DNA from: Desulfovibrionaceae bacterium
GTDB lineage: Bacteria; Desulfobacterota; Desulfovibrionia; Desulfovibrionales; Desulfovibrionaceae
DNA: 64,000 nucleotides
Assembly: GCA_910575755.1 (NCBI GenBank)
Contig: CAJTFO010000002.1
Location: 372,001 to 436,000, forward strand
Direction of reading: 5' to 3'
Of this stretch, positions 40,461-48,865 are shown in pieces (within the stretch, counting starts at the first letter, position 1; every line of letters starts with the position of its first letter). The notes under the pieces were generated by a model. The model was given only the letters and a program-made list of their open reading frames with translations, ran no database searches and was not told the DNA's origin. The translations under genes and the position numbers were made by a program.

Positions 40461-43400
40461 CTAGCCGGCGTCGGTCACAATACCGGTATCCAGCCAGTAG
40501 CCTTCGTCCAGTTTCAGGGTTTGCAGACGTATTTCCAGGTCGCGGCGGTCCACGCTGCGGCCCTGGCTGTCCGTAATGGCGTCAATGCTGAATTCGCCTT
40601 CGCTGCGGCGTTCCTTTTCCTCATCCGCACGCGGGGCGTCGTCCCAGACGTCCTCCACGCGCAGGCGCACTTCCACAGTATAGGGCAGGCGACCAGAAGC
40701 GCGGGCGCGGGCCTCCTCGTCCGTAAAGGTCAGCAAGTGGTAGCGTGTGGTGGGCCAGCGCTCGGCGTCCAACTGGCGATAGCCGATGGACAGCGGACCG
40801 CTGAAGGCCACCTGGCGGCTCTGCTCCGTGCCTTCCTTGCTTTCCACGTCCACGCTGAACCAGATTTTGGGGCGTCTGAGCTGGCTGTTGATATCCATCT
40901 CGCCGATATAGCGCGCTGTGGAGGTGAGGCGCAGCGCGCCGGAATCAAAGGAGAATCCTTCCAGATGCCCGTCGGCCAGGGCGCAGAGAATGGCCCCTAC
41001 CACCACTGTGGTCTTGGGGTCGGTGATCCTGCCCAGAGCGTCGGCAAAGGGATACCAGCCGCCCACATGGTACTGGCGCATGGGGATGATCCGGTCGGGC
41101 GGCACGGGCAGCTTGGCCAGCACAGACGCGATGACGCCCTGCCAGGCGCTGGGGCGGCCCGTAAGCAACAGCACATCGCTGTCATACAGATGCGTCATTT
41201 CGCAGAGGGCGGAGAGGGTGGGACCCAGCGTGGCCCGGATGGTCGCGTCCACGGCGCGCGGGCGCACCTGGATGGGCACATTCAGGATGTCAAAGTCCTG
41301 GATGAAGGGCGCCGCGCGGCGCACCAGGGCTGTCACGGCGCGCAAAATGGCGGCCTGCGGGCGGGGGGCGCGCACTGAAGGTCTGAAAGCGGTCGGCGTG
41401 CTGTCGTCGTCCAGTGCCGGAACAGTATGTTCTTGCGCCAGGGCAAGGGGATCAGGCTCGAAAAAATCACCCAGAACACAGCTATAGCCCGCATCCCGCA
41501 TATCCGGATTCTCGCAGACGGCCAGCAGGCCCAGAGCCACGGGCACGGCGATCTGGCGCGCCAGACGCACCCGGGTGTTGCGTTCCTCCTGGGACATGCC
41601 GATGGCGTCGCGTCCGAACAACTGCCCCAGCAGGCCGCGCGGTTCGCGCAAGCCCTGCCTGGCCAGAGCATCGCCAATGGCCGGAATCACATGATTGGCC
41701 ACCACTTCGCGCAAGACTTCATCGCCGGCGATGTTGAATCCGTCGCGAAACTCAGTGTGCGGCACAATGCGGGCTGTATCTCCCTCGCCGCTGGCCAGCT
41801 CATAGGTGGTGATGGAAAGGTCCGTGGTGCCGCCGCCTATGTCGATGGAAGCCACCCGCACACAGGGATGATTGCCGCAGGAGGCGCGTGGCTTGCCCAT
41901 CAGACGAAAGAGGTGGTGGGCGTCGCCGTGCTGTTTGACGGCCAGTTCATTATAAAGCAGGACCAGTTGCGAGCAACTGGCTTCGTCCCAGTCGCAGCGC
42001 ACCTGCGGACTGAGACGGTAATCTCCGCCCTGGCCCTTGTTCTGCTGCCGGGGCAGGTACCACTGGCCCCAGCCCAGCGCGTCCCAGATTACACGCACGG
42101 CCCAGAGTACCCAGCGCCGGAAAATACGCTTTTCCGCCACAGGCATGGCCGTGGGCACGGTAAATATCAGTCGCCGCAGCCGCCGGGGCAGATTGGGCAA
42201 CTCCCGCCGGAGGCGAGTGGCCGGGGAATTGATGGTCACCAGCGCCTGGGTCAGAATTTCGCCCATCATGAAGAGCATCAGGGACGAGCGGGTAAACAGG
42301 GATTCAAAAATGGGTTCGGCCTGCTGTTTTTGCAGGGCCGGACTCTTTTTGAACAGCGGATCATCAAAGCAGGCCAGGGGCGTGCCCTGGGGATTGAGCT
42401 GCCGGGCGAAGAGCCCCCGGCTGACCATGGGTTCAGCGTTGCCGCCGGTATTGTAGCGCCAGCTCTGCTGCCAGGGGCGCTCATCCCACAGGTAGCGCTT
42501 GGGGCTGGACATGCCCGTGGCGCCTTCGGCGCAGACGGCCTGCGTGGCCAGCCGCGCGGCTTCGGGCCCGATGCGCACGGCCGAGGGCCAGGCGAAGGCC
42601 GGGCTTTGGCGACCAGAGCGGCGGGAAAGGGCGTCATTGCCGAAAACCGCATCCACAAATTCGACACGGGTTTCAAAGGGTTCGGCATAAACCCGGTCGG
42701 GCCGGCTGAGGTCGCGCAGTTCCAGCAGATAACTGTCATTGAGGTTGGTGACGCGCTGGGGCAATGTTTCAACCAGAATGCCCGTGGTTCGGGAATTGCC
42801 GATATCCAGAATCAGGTCCACATCCACAGGAGTGTCGCGGTCGGGATTGATGACCTGAGCGGCCAGATCGTCAAGCGCCAGGCGTACCGCCTCCAGCCAG
42901 GCAAGATAGCTGGCCAGGTGTTCCAGCACATAGGGGCTTTCTTCCTGCCAGGAGCCGCGCCCGTGGTGTCTGGCCTGCCGCCAGGCGCTGTAGATGCCGG
43001 AAAGCCATTCGTCCACCCATGCGGCGTTGAGAAACCAGGAGTTGTCGCGCACCTGGTGGGCCAGCATGAAGTGCCCGTGGGCCGCCACATCCTGCGGTGA
43101 AAGAGCGTGATATTGTTCGCCCTCTGCGGGGCGGGGCTCCACATTGGCGTCAAAGGCCAGAACAACATGCAACTGGCCCGGCTGCCGCTCTGACCGCATG
43201 ACCCTGGCCCGCGCCCAGTTGGAGGGGCCGCATTCAAAACGTCTGCCGCCATCGGGCCACAGGTTGTCCAGAGTGCGCAAAAAGGGGACGGGCAGCCAGT
43301 GTCCTTCCCAGACATCCAGAGCGCGGCGGGCGTCCATGTCATAGTCATAGTCGCAGGGCTGGCCGGTCAACTGGTCCACAAAGCCATTTTCCGTTTCCAC

Positions 43401-43577
43401 CAGGCAGCGCAGGTAGTGGGTATAGCGTCCCTGGGCCTCCCCCTCCTGTTTTTTTTCCTCACGAAAATAGCGGCGCAGGCGACGGATGGCCTCCTCAGAG
43501 AGGGAAAAATCCAGAAACTGCGGGCAGCCGCCGGGGATGATGCTGACCGGCGAAAGATAACGGGGAATGGCGTCCAT
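40461..43577 (-). CDS. srfB: SrfB-family Hsp70/actin-like ATPase
   Basis: This large cytosolic protein of about 1038 residues contains the actin/Hsp70 nucleotide-binding elements: phosphate loop one LILDIGNSRTTG (about 255-266), phosphate loop two ASIDIGGGTTDL (about 575-586) and an adenosine-site motif LLLTGRPSAWQG (about 800-811). The first 230 residues are unique to the family. It should use ATP to change partner contacts, probably with SrfC and SrfA, as the three genes are always found together in the loci I know. The ATG at 43577 is fixed by AAGGA and by the srfA stop 2 bases upstream. Confidence 0.87.
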   Translation of the reverse strand: MDAIPRYLSPVSIIPGGCPQFLDFSLSEEAIRRLRRYFREEKKQEGEAQGRYTHYLRCLVETENGFVDQLTGQPCDYDYDMDARRALDVWEGHWLPVPFLRTLDNLWPDGGRRFECGPSNWARARVMRSERQPGQLHVVLAFDANVEPRPAEGEQYHALSPQDVAAHGHFMLAHQVRDNSWFLNAAWVDEWLSGIYSAWRQARHHGRGSWQEESPYVLEHLASYLAWLEAVRLALDDLAAQVINPDRDTPVDVDLILDIGNSRTTGILVETLPQRVTNLNDSYLLELRDLSRPDRVYAEPFETRVEFVDAVFGNDALSRRSGRQSPAFAWPSAVRIGPEAARLATQAVCAEGATGMSSPKRYLWDERPWQQSWRYNTGGNAEPMVSRGLFARQLNPQGTPLACFDDPLFKKSPALQKQQAEPIFESLFTRSSLMLFMMGEILTQALVTINSPATRLRRELPNLPRRLRRLIFTVPTAMPVAEKRIFRRWVLWAVRVIWDALGWGQWYLPRQQNKGQGGDYRLSPQVRCDWDEASCSQLVLLYNELAVKQHGDAHHLFRLMGKPRASCGNHPCVRVASIDIGGGTTDLSITTYELASGEGDTARIVPHTEFRDGFNIAGDEVLREVVANHVIPAIGDALARQGLREPRGLLGQLFGRDAIGMSQEERNTRVRLARQIAVPVALGLLAVCENPDMRDAGYSCVLGDFFEPDPLALAQEHTVPALDDDSTPTAFRPSVRAPRPQAAILRAVTALVRRAAPFIQDFDILNVPIQVRPRAVDATIRATLGPTLSALCEMTHLYDSDVLLLTGRPSAWQGVIASVLAKLPVPPDRIIPMRQYHVGGWYPFADALGRITDPKTTVVVGAILCALADGHLEGFSFDSGALRLTSTARYIGEMDINSQLRRPKIWFSVDVESKEGTEQSRQVAFSGPLSIGYRQLDAERWPTTRYHLLTFTDEEARARASGRLPYTVEVRLRVEDVWDDAPRADEEKERRSEGEFSIDAITDSQGRSVDRRDLEIRLQTLKLDEGYWLDTGIVTDAG

Positions 43578-43579
43578 GC

Positions 43580-44881
43580 TTATTTCCTTCTGAAGCGGGC
43601 GTCCCACTTGTGGCGGGAGCCGCCCAGCTCATTGCCTTTGCACTGGGTACTGCGTTCGCTGCCCGTGCACTCCACCTTCTGGGGCACATAGGTGCCGCCG
43701 CGCGGGCAGCGGGCGGGATTGGAATCAAAAAGCAGGCGGTTGCCCTGAAAGCGCGCGCTGGCCGAACCGCTGCAAACCTGGCCGTTGCGCTCGCGAACGA
43801 AACGGCGGCCCTTGCCGTTCTTGTCAAAGCAGTATTCGGCGATGATCGGTTCTTTGGAGGGATGCGAGTACAGACCCGTCTCACTGGTCCAGCAGCCTTC
43901 CAAGAAGGTCAGATCATTTTTTTTGGCAGCGTCGCCGGGGATGTTCAGATCCTCGTTTTTCCGGGGTGCGGGTCTGGGCTGCTCCACTTTTGGCTTTTCC
44001 GGCCTGGGTTTTTCAACCCTGGGCTTTTCCGGCTCCGGCGGCGTTTCCCCCAGAAAGGGTTCCACCACTTCCGGTTCCTTGGCTGGTTCTTTGAGCGGCT
44101 GATCAGGTTCCCTGGCCGGCGGCGGGGTCTCCGGCTTGCACAGGGCCGCGCGTTCCATCAGTTGTCGTCTGAGGCGGGCCAACTCGTCATCCAGTTGGGC
44201 GGCACGGCTTTTTTCGGCATTCAGTGCCGCGTCGTCCGACCTGAAGCAGGCGGACGGCAGAGGTGAGGGCAGCATGCCCAGAGACGCCAGCAGCAGCCAG
44301 AGCAGCAACAGCAGCAGAAGCAGGGGCAGCAGCCAGGGCAGACAGCCGGTGCGGGCCGGAGGCGGCGGAGGAACAGGGGCGGCCACAGGCGCGGGGGGCG
44401 GCGGCGCTGCTCCCAGACGCGAAAGATCCTGGGGTTGCGCGCCCACCGTGCCGGGCGCAAAGCCCCAGTTGATCAGCACGGGTCTGCCGTCAAGGGACCA
44501 GAGGTCGTCGTCATGGGGATGCTGCAAGGCCAGTTGCAGCAAAAATCCTGAAAGAGCCTGCCGGGCCTGGGCGTCAGCGGTCAGGGAGCGGGAAAGCGCC
44601 AGAATGTCCCGGGCCAGACCGCCAGCTTTGGCTCGCAGGGCCTGCGCTTCGGCTTCGGGCAATTCCCTGAGGGGTCGCGCTTCGCTGTGCCCCTCGGCAT
44701 ACCAGTCCACATTGCGGCCTTCCGCGTCATGTTGCGGCTCTGCCAGCAGGGCCGCGTGCTCCGGCCCCAGTTTTTGCAGCAAAATGGCCCGTATCTGGAC
44801 GTAGCAGTCCGTGGCGAAAATGCCCTGACTGGCCAGGGCCCGCATCTGGCCGCGCAGGCTGACGGCAATCCGCACGCTCAT
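43580..44881 (-). CDS. srfA: SrfA-family membrane-anchored protein
   Basis: This 433-residue protein has a soluble N-terminal domain (about 1-150), a Pro/Ala-rich linker, one Leu-rich transmembrane helix (about 179-203), a coiled-coil segment, a Pro/Lys/Glu-rich spacer (about 250-325) and a small C-terminal beta domain with six or more cysteines (CWTSETGLYSH, EYCFDKNGKGRRF, RCPRGGTYVPQKVECTG). By the positive-inside pattern and Cys pairs, the C-terminal domain is probably periplasmic. Its stop lies 2 bases before srfB. Its ATG overlaps the protease stop in an ATGA junction. The role of the family is unknown; context makes it the membrane link of the Srf complex. Confidence 0.83.
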   Translation of the reverse strand: MSVRIAVSLRGQMRALASQGIFATDCYVQIRAILLQKLGPEHAALLAEPQHDAEGRNVDWYAEGHSEARPLRELPEAEAQALRAKAGGLARDILALSRSLTADAQARQALSGFLLQLALQHPHDDDLWSLDGRPVLINWGFAPGTVGAQPQDLSRLGAAPPPPAPVAAPVPPPPPARTGCLPWLLPLLLLLLLLWLLLASLGMLPSPLPSACFRSDDAALNAEKSRAAQLDDELARLRRQLMERAALCKPETPPPAREPDQPLKEPAKEPEVVEPFLGETPPEPEKPRVEKPRPEKPKVEQPRPAPRKNEDLNIPGDAAKKNDLTFLEGCWTSETGLYSHPSKEPIIAEYCFDKNGKGRRFVRERNGQVCSGSASARFQGNRLLFDSNPARCPRGGTYVPQKVECTGSERSTQCKGNELGGSRHKWDARFRRK

Positions 44882-46002
44882 GACTTGCCTCCCCTGGCGG
44901 GCTGAACCGCCGGAGTCTGGGCGGCCGGGACAGCCTGCCCGAACGGAATGCCCACGGAGCGCAGATAGTCGGCCAGACTGGCGCTGACAATGGCCAGGCT
45001 GGACTGGCGGTAGGATTCGTCATCCAGCTTGATGAAAGTATTGATGCCCACCACATCGCCCTTGTCATTGACCAGCGGCCCGCCGCTGTTGCCCTGGGAT
45101 ACTGTGGCCGTATGCACGATGATCGGCGGCGTGCGTTGCAGAATCACGCTCACCGCGCCGTCGGTATAGACCACTTCCGGCGCGGCGCTGGCGCTGCCCT
45201 GAAGCATGGCCGCGAATTTGGGGTCGTCAGTCGTGACCGCGCCGGGGAACCCCCAGGCGCTGACCCGTTCGGTGCGCTTGACGCCGGCGGCCAGCCTGAG
45301 CGGCGTGATGGGCGGCGCGTCCCGCACCCGCAGGACGGCGAAGTCCCGCCCGCCGGACCGGGTTGTGTGCAGAACCGTGGCGGCCAGCGGCCCTCCGGTG
45401 GCCTTGTTGACCACAGTGGCCTGGCTGGCGTCGCCCACCACATGAGCGTTGGTGACGATATAGCCCGGCGCCGCAAAAAAGCCCGATCCCATGGAAATAC
45501 CTTCTTTTCTCTGGGCCAGAATCAGCACGGTTGCCTGTTCCAGAAGCTCGGCCACGCTGGCCGGCGGGGCCGTGGCCGCGCGTTGCGGAGAAAGAGGAGT
45601 CTGGACGGCTGGCGCTTCCGCCGCATCAGCGGGGGACAGGGCGGGAGTTTCGGGCAGCACCGGCCAGAGCGCGCCGTCAGGCGGGGGTATTGTGTCCAGT
45701 TCCCGCTGGATGTCGCAAGGCTGCTTTTCCAGCAACAGGCGCAAGCGTTGCAGAAAAGCCTCACGCGCCTGGTTGTTTTGCCGTGCTTCGGCCGTCTGAC
45801 GTTCAAGAGCGGCGCGACGTGATTCCGCCGCCTGCCATTCCTTCCAGAGCAGCCAGCCCGCCAGCAGGAGCAGGCCGATGAAGAGCGGCAGGGCCCAGAA
45901 CCAGGGATTTTGATACCAGGGAACCGCCACTGGCGGCGAGTGCGGTGCGACGCTTCCTGCGCCAGAGGGGGAACCGGGAGTGTTTTTTTCGCCGTCTGTC
46001 AT
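44878..46002 (-). CDS. Membrane-anchored trypsin-like serine protease
   Basis: This protein of about 374 residues starts with a short cytoplasmic tail, one transmembrane helix (about 32-53, FWALPLFIGLLLLAGWLLW) and a coiled-coil stretch. The catalytic domain (about 150-365) has a His in NAHVVGD (about 185), an Asp in GRDFAVLRV (about 219) and a Ser in GNSGGPL (about 306), a complete HtrA/trypsin-like triad facing the periplasm. No PDZ domain is present. ATG at 46002 follows GGAG; a TTG two codons upstream is less likely. Coupling to srfA by an ATGA overlap indicates a shared assembly. The substrate is unknown and might be an Srf or VWA partner. Confidence 0.88.
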   Translation of the reverse strand: MTDGEKNTPGSPSGAGSVAPHSPPVAVPWYQNPWFWALPLFIGLLLLAGWLLWKEWQAAESRRAALERQTAEARQNNQAREAFLQRLRLLLEKQPCDIQRELDTIPPPDGALWPVLPETPALSPADAAEAPAVQTPLSPQRAATAPPASVAELLEQATVLILAQRKEGISMGSGFFAAPGYIVTNAHVVGDASQATVVNKATGGPLAATVLHTTRSGGRDFAVLRVRDAPPITPLRLAAGVKRTERVSAWGFPGAVTTDDPKFAAMLQGSASAAPEVVYTDGAVSVILQRTPPIIVHTATVSQGNSGGPLVNDKGDVVGINTFIKLDDESYRQSSLAIVSASLADYLRSVGIPFGQAVPAAQTPAVQPARGGKS

Positions 46003-46096
46003 GCGCAAGCTCCGCTTTCACAGGCCCGGAGGGGGCAGAACGCGGCCCGCGCCGCAAACGGAAAGCAACGCGGGGCGGGCGCGCGGTTCAGAGCAT

Positions 46097-46918
46097 TCAG
46101 ATCAAAAGATTGTCCACAGTCTGCTGATAGGCATTCAGACGCGAATCCACATCCTGGCGGGTGCTTTCCAGCTCCTCGCGAGAGGTTTTCCACTGTTCGG
46201 CCTGTGCCGTGATCGTGCTCCGGCTTGAGGTTGGGGCCGGCCTGGCGGCGGCGCGTCTGTTTTTTGGGGTTGCCGGGGCACGCCTGGCGGAAGCCGGCTG
46301 GGCGGCGGCGTACTGCTCGGCCAGAGCCTGCTGGTATTCGCTGTCCTTCTGAGCCATGGTCGTGGCCGTGCTGTTCAGAATGAAGGATGTTTCCTCCAGG
46401 CCGCTGCGGATTTCATTGTACCGATTCTGGAAATCCAGGCGGGAGATCTGCCCTGCCTTGAACTGGTTGGCCGCCAGTTGAAACTGTTCGTCATAGCATT
46501 TGGCCGCCACTCTGGCCGCGGCTGTGGCCCGGTTCATGCTGGCCGCTTCGGAACCCAACTGGCGCGAATAGGCCTGCAGGTAGGCGGCGTCACGATCCCG
46601 CGCCTGGGACTTGCCGTAGATATTGCCGGCCACAGCGCCGGAGACGCCCCCCACGGCCGCGCCGGCCAGCGCGCCTTCCACCTTGCCGGTGGCAAGACCG
46701 CCGATCAGCGCGCCGAGCAGGGCGCCGCCCGCAGCGCCCACGGCCGTGCCGGCGCCGGCGCTGTTTTCGTCCTGCCGCAGTTGGGCCACAGGCTGATAAC
46801 ACTGCGGGTAGTGATTGACCCTGGTTTTCTGCGCGCCATATTTGCTGGCGCAGCCGCCGGACAGCAGGCTGACCGCCAGAAGCAGCGCCAGGCCCGGAAG
46901 AAAAATACGATGCCGCAT
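46097..46918 (-). CDS. Glycine-zipper outer-membrane lipoprotein
   Basis: This 273-residue lipoprotein has a lipobox LSGGC (Cys at about 23). A glycine-zipper region (about 55-100: GTAVGAAGGALLGALIGGLATG, then AGAAVGGVSGAVAGN) can insert in the outer membrane. Beyond it lies a long helical or coiled-coil part (about 110-273) rich in Ala, Gln and Arg. Residue +2 after Cys is Ala, which favours outer-membrane sorting by the Lol rule in proteobacteria. As first gene of the Srf operon it is in the place where TagQ would be expected, but I cannot show homology. AGGAGG precedes the ATG. A promoter candidate is at 46967-46996. Confidence 0.8.
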   Translation of the reverse strand: MRHRIFLPGLALLLAVSLLSGGCASKYGAQKTRVNHYPQCYQPVAQLRQDENSAGAGTAVGAAGGALLGALIGGLATGKVEGALAGAAVGGVSGAVAGNIYGKSQARDRDAAYLQAYSRQLGSEAASMNRATAAARVAAKCYDEQFQLAANQFKAGQISRLDFQNRYNEIRSGLEETSFILNSTATTMAQKDSEYQQALAEQYAAAQPASARRAPATPKNRRAAARPAPTSSRSTITAQAEQWKTSREELESTRQDVDSRLNAYQQTVDNLLI

Positions 46919-46966
46919 GGAACTGCCTCCTCGGATGCGGTTGCGAAATGCCCGTATACTTTTTTC

Positions 46967-46996
46967 ATTTTAGAGCAAAGCGATGGCAAACGGCAA
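46967..46996 (-). promoter_or_regulatory. Promoter candidate of the srf operon
   Basis: On the - strand TTGCCG (46991-46996), an 18-base spacer and TAAAAT (46967-46972), about 50 bases before the lipoprotein ATG. It is the only plausible -35/-10 pair seen in the divergent region. Confidence 0.45.
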
Positions 46997-47200
46997 GCGG
47001 CAATCCGCCGCCGGACAGCGTTGTCCTGTTCCAGGGCCGCGGGTGGCGTGCGTCAGACGGAGCGCCCGGATTTGCGTTTAGCGTTTCCATGCGCTACAAG
47101 AAGAAGAGTTTCCAGTGGTTTTATGCCCGCGGCGCACGGCGGACGCATCAGGTGCGTTCTGTCCGTCTGACGGGCCAACCTGTTCAAGGAGTATCCCCAG

Positions 47201-48151
47201 ATGAAAAAATTTTTCAGCCTTATGCTGGCCGGAGCCTTGGTTCTGGCCGCGGCGACGGCTTTTGCCGACGCTAAACGTCTCACTCTGGCCACCGGCGGCA
47301 CCTCCGGAGTTTACTTCCCCCTGGGCGGCGCCATTGGCCAGGTACTCAGCGCCAAAAGCAACGGCGCGCTGTCCATCACCGCCCAGGCCACGGGCGCTTC
47401 CGGCGAAAACATGCGTCTGGTGGAAGCCGGAGATGTGGATTTTGCCATTGTGCAGAACGATGTGGCCGACGCGGCCTTCAACGGCAAGGCCCCCTTCCGC
47501 TCCAAGCTGGAGAATGTGCGCGCCATCGCCCGCCTGTATCCCGAATACCTGCATGTGGTGGCCAGCAAGGACAGCGGCGTGACCAAACTGGAGGATTTCA
47601 AGGGCAAGAAGGTTTCCGTGGGCGCGCGCGGCAGCGGCAATGAAGTGAACTGCCGTCAGCTCTTCGGCTTCTACGGCCTGGATTACAAGAATCTTGAACC
47701 CATCTTCCTGCCGTACGGCGAAACCGCTGATCAGTTCAAGGATCGCCAGTTGGACGGCTTTGTATTCACCATCGGAACGCCGAACCCCGCCATTCAGGAT
47801 ATCACCACGGCGCAGGAAGTGGTTTTTGTGCCCCTGGACGGCGCCAAAGCCGATGAAATTGTGGCAAAGTTCCCCTATCTGGTGAAGGACGCCATCCCGG
47901 CCAAAACCTACAAGGGTCAGGAAAAGGACGTGCCCACACTTTCAGTGCAGGCCATTCTGGTGGCCAACAAGAATATGCCCGACGACGTGGCCTATGCCCT
48001 GACCAAGACCCTGTTTGAAAATCTTGATGACGTGGCCAAAGCGCACAACAAGGGGGCGGAAATTTCGCTCCAGCACGCTGTCGACGGCGTGACTATTCCC
48101 TTCCATCCCGGTGCGGCCAAATACCTCAAGGAAAAAGGCGCGTTGAAATAA
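47201..48151 (+). CDS. TAXI-family TRAP transporter solute-binding protein
   Basis: This 316-residue periplasmic receptor has a signal peptide (about 1-21, ending FADA) and the TAXI signature near the mature N terminus (LATGGTSGVYFPLGGAIG). Such receptors feed small anionic solutes to a TRAP permease driven by an ion gradient; glutamate, glutarate and related acids are known ligands for some. The C-terminal half (HAVDGVTIPFHPGAAKYLKE) is typical. AAGGAG precedes the ATG. Its stop is followed by the DUF1850 gene and then the permease in one operon. Confidence 0.95.
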   Translation: MKKFFSLMLAGALVLAAATAFADAKRLTLATGGTSGVYFPLGGAIGQVLSAKSNGALSITAQATGASGENMRLVEAGDVDFAIVQNDVADAAFNGKAPFRSKLENVRAIARLYPEYLHVVASKDSGVTKLEDFKGKKVSVGARGSGNEVNCRQLFGFYGLDYKNLEPIFLPYGETADQFKDRQLDGFVFTIGTPNPAIQDITTAQEVVFVPLDGAKADEIVAKFPYLVKDAIPAKTYKGQEKDVPTLSVQAILVANKNMPDDVAYALTKTLFENLDDVAKAHNKGAEISLQHAVDGVTIPFHPGAAKYLKEKGALK

Positions 48152-48255
48152 TGTATGGTGGGCGGGGGAACACTTCCCCGCCCTGTTTCGTTTCAGGCCG
48201 TATGGTTCGGGGCGGGGCAGGCTCCGCCCGGCGCGGCCTGCGGGCGGAAGTGGGC

Positions 48256-48807
48256 ATGCGGAAAAATTTCATGTATATGCCGGCGGTTTTGCTGTGTTTC
48301 TGCACATTGGTCTGGGCGGGCGCGGCGCGCGCTGCTTCTCCCCAAGCGCCGGACGACCGGCTGGTGCTGAAAAATGCTGACGGCGCGGAGCTGTTTTCTT
48401 GTCTGGCCCCTGATGGCCTGGCCTTTGGCATTCGATATATCCATTCCGTGGCCCAGAGTCCGGTGGAAGACTGGTTTCGCGTCAGTCAGGGCATGATTTT
48501 TCTGGAAAAAACGATTTATCAGGATTTCGGGGCGGGCCTGCCGCACAATCCCGGACCGGGGCAGACCATGTCCACCGGTGATGGGCGCATTGTGATCAGC
48601 GGTTATCATAAGGCGCTGCCTTCTTTTGATGTGCGTGTGGGGCGCTTCGCGCGGCATACGCTGCTTGTGCCGCGCGAGGGCGCGGCGGACGGGGAAACGG
48701 CGCGGGAAGGCGCGTGTGAAATTCCCCTGGTCACGCTGGCGCCGCCGGGCAGCGCCGTCACCTTTACGCTGGCGTCGCGTGTCCGCGGGGATGAGGCGGC
48801 CCGTTGA
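48256..48807 (+). CDS. DUF1850 protein of the TRAP operon
   Basis: This protein of about 183 residues has an N-terminal hydrophobic signal (about 6-25) and a soluble domain carrying the DUF1850 patterns IRYIHSVAQSPVEDWFRV (about 63-80) and the Gly/Pro-rich middle. It is always seen with TAXI-TRAP genes, so a role as a small extra-cytoplasmic accessory of the transporter is likely. The ATG at 48256 is chosen for the signal peptide. Longer in-frame starts upstream would overlap the receptor stop and encode a Gly/Arg-rich run. The start has no clear ribosome site, so it remains somewhat uncertain. Confidence 0.78.
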   Translation: MRKNFMYMPAVLLCFCTLVWAGAARAASPQAPDDRLVLKNADGAELFSCLAPDGLAFGIRYIHSVAQSPVEDWFRVSQGMIFLEKTIYQDFGAGLPHNPGPGQTMSTGDGRIVISGYHKALPSFDVRVGRFARHTLLVPREGAADGETAREGACEIPLVTLAPPGSAVTFTLASRVRGDEAAR

Positions 48808-48865
48808 GCGGGCGGAGCAAAGCGCGCCGCTCCTATGACAACGTTTAGTTTTGAGGCAGGTAGGG

